Origin: Legionellaceae bacterium
GTDB taxonomy: Bacteria; Pseudomonadota; Gammaproteobacteria; Legionellales; Legionellaceae
Assembly (NCBI GenBank): GCA_030148065.1
Contig: JASBUC010000013.1
Coordinates: forward strand, 28,498 to 92,497
Direction: 5' to 3'
DNA length: 64,000 nucleotides
Shown here: positions 18,056-27,619 of the stretch, piece by piece
Position numbering within the stretch: the first letter of the stretch is position 1
Layout: the number at the start of each line of letters is the position of its first letter
Position numbers and translations under genes: made by a program
The notes under the pieces: model-generated
Databases searched by the model: none
The model's input: the letters and a program-made list of their open reading frames with translations, nothing else
Told to the model about the DNA's origin: nothing

Positions 18056-18503
18056 TTTTTACTTCCTTAGCGGCACTTATTAAGTCTGCACTGCAAGCAA
18101 GAACCCCGTTAACCATTGCTTTGCCATGAACCTTCCAAATGTCTCGTTTATGCTTTAGTGTCTCGATTTCAAGCTCTAACACATCACCCGGACGAACCAC
18201 TTGCTTAAAGCGAGCATTATCAATGCCAGCAAAAAAGAACATGAGCTCCATCCCAGGCGCCACAACTTGAGATTTTGAGCATAACACCGCACTTGCTTGA
18301 GCCAAAGCTTCCAGAATTAGCACACCAGGCATGATTGGCTTACCTGGAAAGTGGCCTTGAAAAAAAGGCTCATTAATGGTGACATTTTTTATTGCCTTCA
18401 ATGATTTAAAGGGGCTGTATTCGAGCACCTTATCGACCAGAATGAAGGGAAAACGATGCGGGATTAAGTTTAAAATTTCTTCTATTTCAATTTGCTCGAC
18501 CAT
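18045..18503 (-). CDS. fabZ: 3-hydroxyacyl-[acyl-carrier-protein] dehydratase
   Basis: FabZ dehydrates beta-hydroxyacyl-ACP in fatty acid elongation and draws on the same 3-hydroxyacyl-ACP pool as LpxA. The 152-residue hotdog protein contains the catalytic motif FFQGHFPGKPIMPGVLILEALAQ in outline, with the catalytic His in GHFPG and the catalytic Glu in ILEALAQ. LIPHRFPFILVDKV is the typical N-terminal strand. It overlaps lpxA by 11 bp and starts 47 bp after skp. The lpxD gene normally between skp and fabZ is absent. Confidence 0.95.
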   Translation of the reverse strand: MVEQIEIEEILNLIPHRFPFILVDKVLEYSPFKSLKAIKNVTINEPFFQGHFPGKPIMPGVLILEALAQASAVLCSKSQVVAPGMELMFFFAGIDNARFKQVVRPGDVLELEIETLKHKRDIWKVHGKAMVNGVLACSADLISAAKEVKSDR

Positions 18504-18550
18504 GTTCTACCTATTATATTAATTTGGAAATCCATTTCCTATCCAATGCG

Positions 18551-19054
18551 TTACTTAAGTGCCGCAATCACTTTGTTTGTAATATCTAACTTCTCTTCCA
18601 TGTATGGCACATTTTCACGCTGCAACACCAAGGTATATTTTTCTTTCTTGGCAAGTTTATCAATCACATTTTTTACTTTGCCAAAAAACGTTTCCATGGC
18701 CTGATTTTGGGCTGAATTGAGATCTTGCTGATATTCAGAGCCATTTTTTTCTAAGGCCTGCTGTTGCTTGACAATGTTATCTTGCAAGGCTTTTTTATCA
18801 GAATTACTCATAATTGAGCCATCTTTTTGCAGTTTATCCATATCCGCTTTAATCGCCTTTTGCTGTTCAACCAACTTTTGTTGTCTAGGTTTAAAGCGAG
18901 TCTCTAGATTTTCCTTAATGACCTTAACTTCAGGGGCCTTTGCAAACACTTCTCGTAAATCAACCACCCCAATGTTCATCGGATCTGCAACACTTACCAT
19001 ACTAGTAATTGCCAAACTGGCCAATAATAAACCCTTATAAACAATTCGACTCAT
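18551..19054 (-). CDS. skp: Periplasmic chaperone Skp/OmpH
   Basis: Skp is a jellyfish-shaped trimeric holdase that carries unfolded outer-membrane proteins to BamA. The 167-residue protein has a signal peptide (cleavage near SVADP), then NIGVVDLREVFAKAPEV and a long, Lys/Gln-rich coiled-coil arm (about residues 45-120), ending in a beta-strand region (YTLVLQRENVPYM). It lies directly downstream of bamA (61 bp). The start at ATG 19054 has an AAGGAGAAAGGA stretch upstream, a strong ribosome site. Confidence 0.92.
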   Translation of the reverse strand: MSRIVYKGLLLASLAITSMVSVADPMNIGVVDLREVFAKAPEVKVIKENLETRFKPRQQKLVEQQKAIKADMDKLQKDGSIMSNSDKKALQDNIVKQQQALEKNGSEYQQDLNSAQNQAMETFFGKVKNVIDKLAKKEKYTLVLQRENVPYMEEKLDITNKVIAALK

Positions 19055-19115
19055 TCCTTTCTCCTTAAAATAAAGTAGACAAAATTATACCCAAAACAGT
19101 GGAAAATGCACCCTA

Positions 19116-21422
19116 TTAAACCGCAGATATTACAGTAAACTGGAACCTAGAGAGCTGATCACCAGGCTCAGAATTAATATCCCATCCCAAACTAAACGAT
19201 AATGGTCCAAGAGGCGATCGCCAATCAACCGCAACCCCAAACGAGCTTCTTAGATCCCCTGCATCAGTACCAGTATATTGACTGGGTGTGTTCTTAGCAT
19301 ACACATTACCAACATCAACAAAAGCACTGGTTCGCACGCTTTCACGACTCAGTGGATAAGGTAAAATCAAGGCTAGAGTCCCCGAAACTAAGTAATTTCC
19401 GCCAATGGCGTTATTGTTTTCATCCTTAGGTCCCAAACTATAAGTATCAAACCCTCGGACCATGCCCATTGGGGCGATTCCGCCTGCAAAAAAGTTTTCA
19501 AAAAACGGCAGGCCTTCGCCATTAAACTGGTTTCCATAACCAATGCGTCCTGTGCCAGAAAGAATGAAGCCTCTAATCAATGGGTAATAGCCTTTTAAGA
19601 CGTAAGATGACTTGTAATAACTAACCCCATCAGCAAATGGTGTTGCCAGTAACACGGAGAGTTGTTGACTATACCCTTTTGTTGGGAATGGAAACTGGTC
19701 ATAGGTGTTTTGTGTAAAACCTAAGGTCGCTCTAACCTCATCATAGCGTGTGCCAAACTCCGTAACGAAATTGTTTAGCGGTGCAGCTGGTGCCCCACCC
19801 AGAGAGGTGATTTTTAAGTGTTCTAACCCCCCTCCTAGCTGCAGACTGCTGGTATTAGTTAATGGAATGTTGTAATTAACTTCACCACCTAATTTATCAG
19901 AGCTAAAGGTTGCAATGTCTAACTTGCTTGGATCGACTGTTTGGAAATAGAGACTATACCCTCGACCAACCCCTTCTTTAGTGTACAAAGGATTGTAATA
20001 GCTAAGAGAGTAACTCTCTCCCCAATAGCTCGCATTAAAATTAATTCCAATTTCTTTACCACTTCCCATGAAATTCTTTTGATTAAACCCAGCCCTTATT
20101 TCTGGGCCATTTGTGCCATACCCCACGGAAGCACTCGCTTCAGCAGTAGGCGCTTCCTCAATTGAAAAATCTAAATCAACTTGATTATTGGTATTAGGAA
20201 CTGGCTTTGTTTTATAGTTAACATTTTTTAAGTAGCCCTGTGTATTGAGCTGTCGAACAGACTCATTAATGTTTTTTAGCGATAAAACACTGGCTTCATC
20301 TTGTTTAATAATGTGTCGAAGCACCGGATCAGCCGTTTTGGTATTACCAGAGAAGTTAATTCGTCTAACATAGACCGTTCTTCCTGGATCAATGAAAATT
20401 TTAATCAAAATTGTTTTATTTTTTTCATTAATTACAGGTTCAGGTCTAATGGTAGGAAAGCCAAAGCCATGATTTCCTAATACATTCCCAATATTGGTAA
20501 TTGACTTTTGCACCAGCTCTCTGGAGAAAAGATCACCTTTCTTAAATTGGATTTGATTCTCTAAATGATATTTTTTAATCGCACGCCCACCTTCGAGTTT
20601 GGCCCCAGTAAAGTGATACTGACTGCCCTCCTTCACGCGAATATTAATGTAGACTTCCTTTTTATCTGGGGTCAATAAAACCTGATAAGACGTTATGTCT
20701 GCCTTAATATATCCATGATTTTGATAATAGGCACGAATGGCCTCAAGCGATTGAGTTAGAGCATAATCGGTAAACTGGTCCTTTTTTGTGACATAGGTTA
20801 GAGAGTTACTCTCTGATAAGCTCATTTCACCTTTTAGCGTCTTACTTGAAACTTTTTTATTACCAAAGAAGTTAATTTTTTTAATTAAGGCCACTCGGCC
20901 TTCTGAAATAACTAATTTAACCGACACCCGGTTGCCTGTTAATTCTGTCACTTCCTCTGCGATGATTGCATTGTACTTTCCTCGGCGACTGTACTCTTGT
21001 TTTAATTCATTAATAAGCTGAGTCATTGCTGCTTTGTTGTAGATCCTACCGCGCTTTATTCCCATGTTAGAGAGGACTTCTAACAACTTATCGCGTGGGA
21101 TGTCCTTATTACCACGAACAGTTAATACGCCAATGGTTGGTCGTTCAACGACTTTAATAACCAGTGTATTGCCTCGTTGCTCAAGTCGAATGTCTTTGAA
21201 AAAACCTGTCTTATATAATGATTTAATGATTTCTTTGGAGTTGGCACGAGTAATTTGTTGGCCTTCTTTTACAGGTAAATAGCTACGAACCGTCTTAGCC
21301 CCAATGCCGGAGAGGCCTTCAATTTTGATTGCCTCAATTGTGAAAGCAAAACTTGCAGCAACTGGTATTGAGGCCATCACCAGACCCAAACACCCTCTTA
21401 CAAATTGATTATCTTTTGTCAT
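19116..21422 (-). CDS. bamA: Outer membrane protein assembly factor BamA
   Basis: BamA is the central Omp85 insertase of the BAM complex. The 768-residue protein has a signal peptide (cleavage near ASFAF), five POTRA domains (about residues 25-425) and a 16-stranded barrel. The conserved VRGF loop motif is at about 655-658 and the family feature GxGYG (ASVGYGTNGPEIRAGF) opens the barrel. The last strand ends FQFTVISAV: the usual terminal aromatic residue is Val and the usual Gly before it is Ile. It shares ATGA with the rseP stop, so translation is coupled. Skp follows. Confidence 0.96.
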   Translation of the reverse strand: MTKDNQFVRGCLGLVMASIPVAASFAFTIEAIKIEGLSGIGAKTVRSYLPVKEGQQITRANSKEIIKSLYKTGFFKDIRLEQRGNTLVIKVVERPTIGVLTVRGNKDIPRDKLLEVLSNMGIKRGRIYNKAAMTQLINELKQEYSRRGKYNAIIAEEVTELTGNRVSVKLVISEGRVALIKKINFFGNKKVSSKTLKGEMSLSESNSLTYVTKKDQFTDYALTQSLEAIRAYYQNHGYIKADITSYQVLLTPDKKEVYINIRVKEGSQYHFTGAKLEGGRAIKKYHLENQIQFKKGDLFSRELVQKSITNIGNVLGNHGFGFPTIRPEPVINEKNKTILIKIFIDPGRTVYVRRINFSGNTKTADPVLRHIIKQDEASVLSLKNINESVRQLNTQGYLKNVNYKTKPVPNTNNQVDLDFSIEEAPTAEASASVGYGTNGPEIRAGFNQKNFMGSGKEIGINFNASYWGESYSLSYYNPLYTKEGVGRGYSLYFQTVDPSKLDIATFSSDKLGGEVNYNIPLTNTSSLQLGGGLEHLKITSLGGAPAAPLNNFVTEFGTRYDEVRATLGFTQNTYDQFPFPTKGYSQQLSVLLATPFADGVSYYKSSYVLKGYYPLIRGFILSGTGRIGYGNQFNGEGLPFFENFFAGGIAPMGMVRGFDTYSLGPKDENNNAIGGNYLVSGTLALILPYPLSRESVRTSAFVDVGNVYAKNTPSQYTGTDAGDLRSSFGVAVDWRSPLGPLSFSLGWDINSEPGDQLSRFQFTVISAV

Positions 21423-22801
21423 TTAAACCCATTCCTATTAACTTCATATGAGTTCTCACTCATGTTTAAACGTCTAAAATCATTGCTGAAAGCAATGATG
21501 GTAAGCAAACAAAGAAAAAGCGCTCCGACCATAATGAATTTCTGTCTTAGCTCCATAGACATTGCCTTTCCGCATATTGCTTCATATCCTATAAACATTA
21601 AATGGCCACCATCCAACATTGGAATTGGCAATAAATTTAACACTCCAAGCCCGATGCTCACAATTGCTAAAAAAAATAAAAAAGAAGACAGGCCGTTACT
21701 TGCGGCACCCGTTGCCTCTGAGGCAATGCCAACGGGCCCTGCAAGTTCCTTCAGTGAGGCCTCGGCAAAAATAAGTCGTTTAACCCCGTTTAAGGTCATA
21801 TAAAGTAATTGATTCATTTCAGAAAACGCATATGAAATGGATTCTATTGGACCATAGTGAATCTTGCTAACATATCCCTGTGGTAATTCGGGGGGGGGGC
21901 TTTTTATGCCTAATAAAACCTTCTTGTCATTGGAAAACTTAAGAAGATTGTCACGCGCAAGCGCAAAAGAATGCCTCTTGCCAGATCGCAAAACCGTAAG
22001 GGATATAAAATCCCCCTCACTTTTTGCCAAAAGGGTCGCAAGCCCTTGCCAATTTGTGATGGTTTGCTGATTGATTGTTAGAATTCTATCACCTGGCTGT
22101 AGGCCGACTTGGTAAGCAGGAGAGTCCTTGACCACCTCACCAATCACAGCTGGTAACTCTGGACGATAGAATTCAAAGCCAAGGCTCTGAGGAAAAGGCG
22201 CAGCTTTACTAGAGAGCACTTTCTCAATAGGCAGTGTGCGTGTTAATTTTTTTCCATTTCTATCCTGCACAGTGACTGTGGCTTTTGTTAACTCACTTTG
22301 TAGTGTAAGTAGGCGTTTATGAAATTGAGCCCAGCTGTGGATGTCTTTATTTTCTACGGCTTTAATTCTATCTAGTCGCTCAAAACCAGACTTTTCGGCT
22401 ATGGAGTCCTCCATCGTGCCACCAACAATCGGTGTGAGCGCATAAACACCCATTTGGAACATCAGCCACAGTAATAAAAAAGCCAATAAGAAATTAAATA
22501 TGGGGCCCGCAATAATAATAATAAAGCGCTTTAATAAGGGTTGGTTACAAAAAGCTCGTTGCTCATCTAACGCCCCTTTCGTGACATCATCGCCTAGTAA
22601 TCTAACGTAGCCACCTAACGGGATAAGAGACAATTTAAATAATGTCCCTCCTTTTGAGGTAAAGCCAAAGAGTTGCTTACCAAAACCTATAGAAAAACAG
22701 AGTACTTTGACACCGAGAGCACGAGCAGCAAGATAATGACCTAATTCATGAAACATCACCAAGAGGGTAATAACTATCAAAAAATACACTAACATCGACA
22801 T
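21419..22801 (-). CDS. rseP: Site-2 metalloprotease RseP
   Basis: RseP is the inner-membrane zinc protease that cleaves RseA in the sigma-E response. The 460-residue protein has HELGH at residues 18-22 (zinc ligands His18, His22; catalytic Glu19) and the third ligand in MLDGGH (Asp397). Two PDZ-like segments lie between (about residues 125-310; GDRILTINQQTI is the clearer). A run of ten C in the coding strand (21890-21899, G on plus) encodes Pro-Pro-Pro near residue 301. A single-base slip would remove the second half with the Asp ligand. It is 9 bp after cdsA, where dxr is normally found between them. Confidence 0.95.
   Translation of the reverse strand: MSMLVYFLIVITLLVMFHELGHYLAARALGVKVLCFSIGFGKQLFGFTSKGGTLFKLSLIPLGGYVRLLGDDVTKGALDEQRAFCNQPLLKRFIIIIAGPIFNFLLAFLLLWLMFQMGVYALTPIVGGTMEDSIAEKSGFERLDRIKAVENKDIHSWAQFHKRLLTLQSELTKATVTVQDRNGKKLTRTLPIEKVLSSKAAPFPQSLGFEFYRPELPAVIGEVVKDSPAYQVGLQPGDRILTINQQTITNWQGLATLLAKSEGDFISLTVLRSGKRHSFALARDNLLKFSNDKKVLLGIKSPPPELPQGYVSKIHYGPIESISYAFSEMNQLLYMTLNGVKRLIFAEASLKELAGPVGIASEATGAASNGLSSFLFFLAIVSIGLGVLNLLPIPMLDGGHLMFIGYEAICGKAMSMELRQKFIMVGALFLCLLTIIAFSNDFRRLNMSENSYEVNRNGFK
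21890..21899 (+). repeat. G10 homopolymer inside rseP
   Basis: Ten consecutive G on the plus strand (C10 in the rseP sense strand) inside the coding region. It is the longest G/C homopolymer noticed in a window of about 40% GC, where such runs are unexpected. Confidence 0.9.
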
Positions 22802-22809
22802 GATAATTC

Positions 22810-23616
22810 TTAGTTACCTAACACTGGGCTTAAGTGCTGAAACAGTCCAAACACGAAGCTTGCAGTTATCAGGCTGTCTAAGCGGTCTAGAAAGCCACCA
22901 TGCCCTGGCAAAAGAGCCCCTGTGTCTTTTAAGTTCAAGCGTCGCTTTAACATGCTAATAAATAAATCCCCCACTACAGAACCTATAACGAGCAAGACTG
23001 TCAACAAGCTAAAAGCCAACAGCGTCTGTTGAGGCTTAAAACAATAGAAGGCCATCAACATTACAATAAACGCAGCCCCAAACCCGCTAGCAAGACCTTC
23101 AATGGTCTTATTTGGACTAACCATAGGAATTAATTTATGGCGTCCAAAGCGTTTACCACCAAAGTAGGCACCAACATCACTTGCCCAAACAACAAACAAC
23201 AGATACAAAAGCCAGGCTACCCCATTGGGCGCTTGTTTTAAGTGAGCAACTACGCCATAAAAATCTGCTAAAAAACTAACCCCAAAAAACGCAATCAATA
23301 AGCGACTGTCCCAGTATTTTGCGCTCTTAGGATAAGTAATAAGTAACCCAGTAATGGCCCCCCATAAGAGCGCATTCATAAGCATTAATTGCCAACATGG
23401 AAAATAGACTCTTTGTAAGGCACAAAGAAACAGAAAAAATAAGAAAAATGCACTCTGAATGTGAGTGCGTAATGGAATGAGTTTTAACCACTCTAAGCCC
23501 ATTACAATTAATACAAGAGCAAAACCTATGTTAAATAGTTTGGTAGAGCTCATAATAATGAAACATAAAACAAGAGGCGCTAAAATCAGTCCTGTAATCA
23601 ATCTCTGTTTAAGCAT
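22810..23616 (-). CDS. cdsA: Phosphatidate cytidylyltransferase
   Basis: CdsA makes CDP-diacylglycerol from phosphatidate and CTP, the branch point for all phospholipids. The 268-residue protein is very hydrophobic with about eight membrane segments. The C-terminal signature SMLKRRLNLKDTGALLPGHG followed by GFLDRLDS is intact, as is GAYFGGKRFGRHKL. ATG at 23616 (MLKQRLITG) is chosen over the GTG at 23625. Its usual upstream partner uppS is absent; instead an inverted methyltransferase-like gene occupies the space toward frr. Confidence 0.95.
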   Translation of the reverse strand: MLKQRLITGLILAPLVLCFIIMSSTKLFNIGFALVLIVMGLEWLKLIPLRTHIQSAFFLFFLFLCALQRVYFPCWQLMLMNALLWGAITGLLITYPKSAKYWDSRLLIAFFGVSFLADFYGVVAHLKQAPNGVAWLLYLLFVVWASDVGAYFGGKRFGRHKLIPMVSPNKTIEGLASGFGAAFIVMLMAFYCFKPQQTLLAFSLLTVLLVIGSVVGDLFISMLKRRLNLKDTGALLPGHGGFLDRLDSLITASFVFGLFQHLSPVLGN

Positions 23617-23720
23617 TGTTCTCACTTAATGACGAAATGACGCATACTTAACCCAAGATCTTAAGCCTGGATCTTTAAGAAATGCCACAGTCTACACATT
23701 TTAAGATCCGTTGACCAGGT

Positions 23721-24608
23721 ATGACGAATATATACTCAGAATACTTGAAAAGACGCATAGGTTGCATAAAAAAACCATGGCTCACTATAATGAAGGTATT
23801 AGATCCTATTAGAGATCGATCATTGATTGGTTTGCTTAGCTCTCTCAAACAGCATTTTAATAAGCCTTTGCTCAAAGGCCATTTAATTTACAACAGTAAA
23901 AATACACTCGGTAAGATTTATGTGTTTGAAAATTCTGAGTACCGATGGCTTTGCTTTGATAAAAATGCGATTCAAACTCAAATCTTTAAAAAAAAACCAT
24001 GGCAACCTGCCATGCAATTTATTAAGCCGCTGACACTCCTAATTAAACTTAAGCCGGTTGAAGACGTGCTTATCTTAGGAGGCGGTGCAGGCTCCCTCTA
24101 TCATTATTTACAACACCAATGTCCACAAACAACACTCACATTCATTGAATATAATCCTGAAGTATTAAGAGTTGGCAAATATTTTTTCTTTCTACCGGAT
24201 GACTATGCAGAATTACATGAAGCTAAGTCATTTATTAGTGAGGGAACAAAACGCTATGGACATATAATCGTTGATCTTTATTCAAGTCACATTAGTCCCT
24301 TGTATCAAGATCTTGCTTTTTTAGAACAGTTAAAAAAACGCAGCCAACATGGCATTAGCTTTAACATCCTATGCAGTGCTGACAAAATGAAACAAACCAT
24401 TGCTATGCTTCGGACAGTTTTTGGTCAAAACACATTGGTTCTTTTCATTCCAAAATCAACCAACGTTATTTTGCATGTTTTATTGGAGCAACCAGTTAGT
24501 CATGTTATTCATCAGTTGAATAAAAAAGGGCTAATTGGTCACTGCCATTGGGATGCTGTGCTGGGATTTTATGCTAAATCTCAACTAGGTCCGCTTCTTT
24601 TTCTTTAA
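23721..24608 (+). CDS. Spermidine synthase-like SAM-dependent fold protein, divergent
   Basis: A 295-residue protein (ATG 23721) or 272 residues from ATG 23790; neither start has a good ribosome site. A Rossmann-type motif [15 protein letters not shown] (about residues 117-131) is followed by [17 protein letters not shown] and later [10 protein letters not shown], the layout of spermidine/spermine synthase-like proteins. The aminopropyltransferase motif containing paired Asp after the second strand is degenerate (EYNPEV and VDLYSS replace the typical acidic pairs), so it may be a methyltransferase-like relative and not a polyamine enzyme. It is the only plus-strand gene between serS and the murF-side genes, and it sits exactly where uppS would be. 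Its 3' end overlaps frr by 35 bp tail to tail. Confidence 0.62.
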   Translation: MTNIYSEYLKRRIGCIKKPWLTIMKVLDPIRDRSLIGLLSSLKQHFNKPLLKGHLIYNSKNTLGKIYVFENSEYRWLCFDKNAIQTQIFKKKPWQPAMQFIKPLTLLIKLKPVEDVLILGGGAGSLYHYLQHQCPQTTLTFIEYNPEVLRVGKYFFFLPDDYAELHEAKSFISEGTKRYGHIIVDLYSSHISPLYQDLAFLEQLKKRSQHGISFNILCSADKMKQTIAMLRTVFGQNTLVLFIPKSTNVILHVLLEQPVSHVIHQLNKKGLIGHCHWDAVLGFYAKSQLGPLLFL

Positions 24609-25131
24609 TAAGAGTGTCCACTACCGAGATGTATTTATCAGTGATTTTTTGAATCAAATCTTCACCACGTCTTTCATCATCTTCAGAAATTTCTTTCTCT
24701 TTAAGAAGCTCCTTCATGGTGCCATTGGCATCTCGTCGTATGTTTCGTATTGCAATACGACCACTCTCAGCAATACCACGAACAACCTTAATCAATTCTT
24801 TACGACGTTCTTCAGTTAAGGCTGGCATTGGAACCCGAATAGAAGTGCCAGAGGTCGCAGGGTTTAAGCCCAAATCAGCATTCAAGATTGCTTTCTCAAC
24901 AGCTTGAACCATGGTTTTTTCCCATGGTGTTACCATCAACATTCTTGAGTCACTGGCAGTAATGTTTGCCACTTGGTTCAGTGGGGTAGATGAGCCATAA
25001 TAGTCCACCATAACTTTTTCTAGAAAAGCAGGATGAGCACGCCCTGTCCGAACTCTTGAAATCTCGACTTTAAAGGCCTCAATGCTTTTTTGCATTCTGC
25101 TCTCAGCATCTTGCTTGATGTCATTAATCAT
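24574..25131 (-). CDS. frr: Ribosome-recycling factor
   Basis: RRF with EF-G splits post-termination ribosomes. At 185 residues it has the family length. The conserved start ([20 protein letters not shown]), [27 protein letters not shown] and the C-terminal three-helix pattern [20 protein letters not shown] are all present. It starts 4 bp after pyrH. The gene order rpsB-tsf-pyrH-frr is universal in gammaproteobacteria, but the next gene uppS is missing here. Confidence 0.97.
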   Translation of the reverse strand: MINDIKQDAESRMQKSIEAFKVEISRVRTGRAHPAFLEKVMVDYYGSSTPLNQVANITASDSRMLMVTPWEKTMVQAVEKAILNADLGLNPATSGTSIRVPMPALTEERRKELIKVVRGIAESGRIAIRNIRRDANGTMKELLKEKEISEDDERRGEDLIQKITDKYISVVDTLIKEKEADLVEI

Positions 25132-25135
25132 TGGT

Positions 25136-25867
25136 TTAGCCTCCTATCTTTGTGCCAATTTTCTCGCCTTGGACAATCTCTTTGATAGCATTTTCTTGTC
25201 CCATATCAAATATCACTAAAGGCATATTGTGTTCACGACATAAACAGATTGCCGTTGAATCCATAACTGCTAAATTCTTTGCTAGGACCTCATCATAGCT
25301 AAGTGACTCATAGCGTTCTGCTTCAGGATGAAGAACAGGATCTGCGGAGTAAACACCATCTACTTTGGTCGCTTTCAGTACCACATCGACATCAACTTCA
25401 ATGCCTCTTAAACAGGCTGCCGTGTCTGTAGTAAAGAAAGGGTTACCAGTGCCTGCTGCAAAAATAACCACATGTCCCGTTCGCAAATGCGTAATGGCTT
25501 TTCTACGATGATAAGAATCTACCACTCCTAACATCGGGATAGCAGACATAATGCGGGCAGGCAAATCAATCCGCTCAAGCGCATCTCGCATGGCAAGTGC
25601 ATTCATGACTGTTGCAAGCATGCCCATATGGTCACCAGTTACGCGCCCCAGACCTGCTTCTGATAAAGCTTTTCCTCGAAATAAGTTACCGCCACCAATG
25701 ACGACGCCAACTTCAACTCCTAGTAGAACAAGCTCATGTATCTCAGCAGCCAATCTATCTAAAATAGAGGGGCAGATCCCACCTGGAGCACCTTCGCCCA
25801 TCAGCGCCTCGCCACTCAGTTTAAGCAGAATTCGTTTATAAGCTAAAGGTGTCTCAGATGTTGTCAT
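25136..25867 (-). CDS. pyrH: Uridylate kinase
   Basis: PyrH phosphorylates UMP to UDP, feeding pyrimidine nucleotides and UDP-sugars for cell wall synthesis. The 243-residue amino acid kinase has [16 protein letters not shown] at the N terminus, [12 protein letters not shown], the [15 protein letters not shown] segment and [15 protein letters not shown]. These are the hallmark regions of hexameric bacterial UMP kinase. It is separated from tsf by 5 bp and from frr by 4 bp. Confidence 0.97.
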   Translation of the reverse strand: MTTSETPLAYKRILLKLSGEALMGEGAPGGICPSILDRLAAEIHELVLLGVEVGVVIGGGNLFRGKALSEAGLGRVTGDHMGMLATVMNALAMRDALERIDLPARIMSAIPMLGVVDSYHRRKAITHLRTGHVVIFAAGTGNPFFTTDTAACLRGIEVDVDVVLKATKVDGVYSADPVLHPEAERYESLSYDEVLAKNLAVMDSTAICLCREHNMPLVIFDMGQENAIKEIVQGEKIGTKIGG

Positions 25868-25872
25868 TGAGT

Positions 25873-26757
25873 TTATCCCTCTCGTACTTGAGCCATTACT
25901 TCCTCAACAAAATTGTCTTCTTTTTTCTCAATGCCTTCTCCAACTTCATATCGAATAAAGCGGATAACTTCAGCATTTTTATCTTTTAATAACTTAGATA
26001 CTTTTAGTGAAGGATCTTTAACAAATGGCTGTCCCTGTAGGCTTACTTCATCAAGGAACTTATTAATTCGACCTTCAATCATTTTTTCAATAATTTCTTG
26101 TGGTTTGCCACTTTCTTGAGCTTGTGAGGTAAAAATATCACGCTCTTTATCAATCAACTCTTGTGGAACTTGAGATTTTGAAACAACAACCGGTTTGCTA
26201 GCTGCAATATGCATGGCTATGTCTTTTGCTAAAGCAGCATCACCACCATTTAGCTCAACTAACACACCAATACGCCCACCATGAACGTAACAACCCACGT
26301 TATTTTCTGTGTTCATGCGCTCAAACCGTCGTACTTTAATGTTCTCACCAATTTTAGTAATCAGTGCTTTACGCGCTTCTTCAACAGACACAGTCTCATT
26401 ATTCATCGCAGCAGAAGCCAATGCATCCACATCACCAACGGTCTCATTTGCAAGCACAGTCGCCGCAACGTTATTAGAAAAGGCGTTGAATTGATCGTCT
26501 CTGGCAACAAAATCTGTCTCACTGTTAATTTCGACCATAACCGCATGATTAGCAGCGTCGTTGGCACTAATGCAGATTACGCCTTCTGCAGCCGTTCTAT
26601 CTGCTTTTTTATCAGCTTTTGCTTGACCAGCTTTTCTCATTTCAGCAATGGCAACTTCTAAATCGCCGTTACTAGCAGTGAGTGCTTTCTTGCACTCCAT
26701 CATTCCCGCACCCGTTCTTTCTCTAAGCTCTTTTACCATAGAGGCTGTAATTGACAT
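25873..26757 (-). CDS. tsf: Elongation factor Ts
   Basis: EF-Ts is the GDP exchange factor for EF-Tu. The 294-residue protein starts with a UBA-like domain ([20 protein letters not shown]). The core continues with [11 protein letters not shown] (the TDFV motif contacts EF-Tu) and the coiled-coil hairpin, ending with the [14 protein letters not shown] segment. It follows rpsB after 73 bp containing a hairpin. Confidence 0.97.
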   Translation of the reverse strand: MSITASMVKELRERTGAGMMECKKALTASNGDLEVAIAEMRKAGQAKADKKADRTAAEGVICISANDAANHAVMVEINSETDFVARDDQFNAFSNNVAATVLANETVGDVDALASAAMNNETVSVEEARKALITKIGENIKVRRFERMNTENNVGCYVHGGRIGVLVELNGGDAALAKDIAMHIAASKPVVVSKSQVPQELIDKERDIFTSQAQESGKPQEIIEKMIEGRINKFLDEVSLQGQPFVKDPSLKVSKLLKDKNAEVIRFIRYEVGEGIEKKEDNFVEEVMAQVREG

Positions 26758-26791
26758 AAATCTCTCCAGAATTTGGATTGTTAGTTAAGAT

Positions 26792-26815
26792 CCTCTGCTT
26801 TGATTAAAGCAGAGG
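26792..26815 (-). terminator. Intergenic hairpin between rpsB and tsf
   Basis: A perfect 10-bp stem CCTCTGCTTT / AAAGCAGAGG with a 4-base loop occupies the rpsB-tsf gap. No T run follows in the direction of transcription, so it is more likely an attenuating or mRNA-processing hairpin than a full terminator. Hairpins at this place are known to lower tsf relative to rpsB in other gammaproteobacteria. Confidence 0.6.
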
Positions 26816-26830
26816 CAAAATCAGGAAGTG

Positions 26831-27619
26831 TTACTCTTCTGTTGCTTTGTCAGAGTTGTCTTCGCCGTCAGTCTTAGCTGCTTCTTGCTCTTTGACTTCC
26901 TCAACAAACTCTTCCTTTTTCACGCCTGCTGGGCTACTTGCTTTGGCTTCAAGGATAGCATCTGCAACACTTGTTACATAAATTTCAATCGCTCTCATTG
27001 AGTCATCATTACCAGGAATAATGTAATCAATGCCTTCTGGGCTGTTGTTTGTATCAACTACACCAACAACTGGGATCTTTAATTTTTGTGCTTCTTTAAC
27101 CGCAATGTTTTCATAGCCAACATCAATGACAAAAAGGGCTTCTGGTAAACCACCCATGTCTTTAATACCACCTAAACCACATTCTAGCTTTGATAATTCA
27201 CGGCTAAGCATAAGAGCTTCTTTTTTTATCATTCGCTCAAAAGCACCTGAATCTCTCATTTTTTCAAGCTCTTTTAGACGATTAATTGACTGTCGAACGG
27301 TCTTGTAGTTCGTTAACATACCGCCCAACCAGCGATAATCTACATAAGGCATCCCACAACGAGTTGCTTGCTCACGAATGGTTTCTTGGGCTGCTCTTTT
27401 GGTACCAACAAATAAAATGCGACCTTTATTGGCTGCAACTTTACCGACGTAGTTTAGAACGTCTTGGAAAAGAGGAAGCGTTTGCTCTAAATCAATGATG
27501 TGAACTTTGTTTCGTGCACCAAAAATGTAAGGTGCCATTTTAGGATCCCAATAACGTGTTCTGTGTCCAAAATGGACGCCGGCACGTAACATGTCGTGCA
27601 TACTAACTTTCGATACCAT
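26831..27619 (-). CDS. rpsB: 30S ribosomal protein S2
   Basis: S2 of the small subunit. The 262-residue protein has [28 protein letters not shown] residues ([12 protein letters not shown]), [14 protein letters not shown] and [16 protein letters not shown], all S2 hallmarks. The C-terminal 30 or so residues are an acidic Glu/Lys/Asp tail ([19 protein letters not shown]), somewhat longer than the E. coli end. Its leader, at least 180 bases, contains several hairpins and a promoter. Confidence 0.97.
   Translation of the reverse strand: MVSKVSMHDMLRAGVHFGHRTRYWDPKMAPYIFGARNKVHIIDLEQTLPLFQDVLNYVGKVAANKGRILFVGTKRAAQETIREQATRCGMPYVDYRWLGGMLTNYKTVRQSINRLKELEKMRDSGAFERMIKKEALMLSRELSKLECGLGGIKDMGGLPEALFVIDVGYENIAVKEAQKLKIPVVGVVDTNNSPEGIDYIIPGNDDSMRAIEIYVTSVADAILEAKASSPAGVKKEEFVEEVKEQEAAKTDGEDNSDKATEE

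Noticed and set aside
26281..26661. Plus-strand frame inside tsf
   Set aside because: Antisense shadow of the conserved tsf gene with no start signal or recognisable product.
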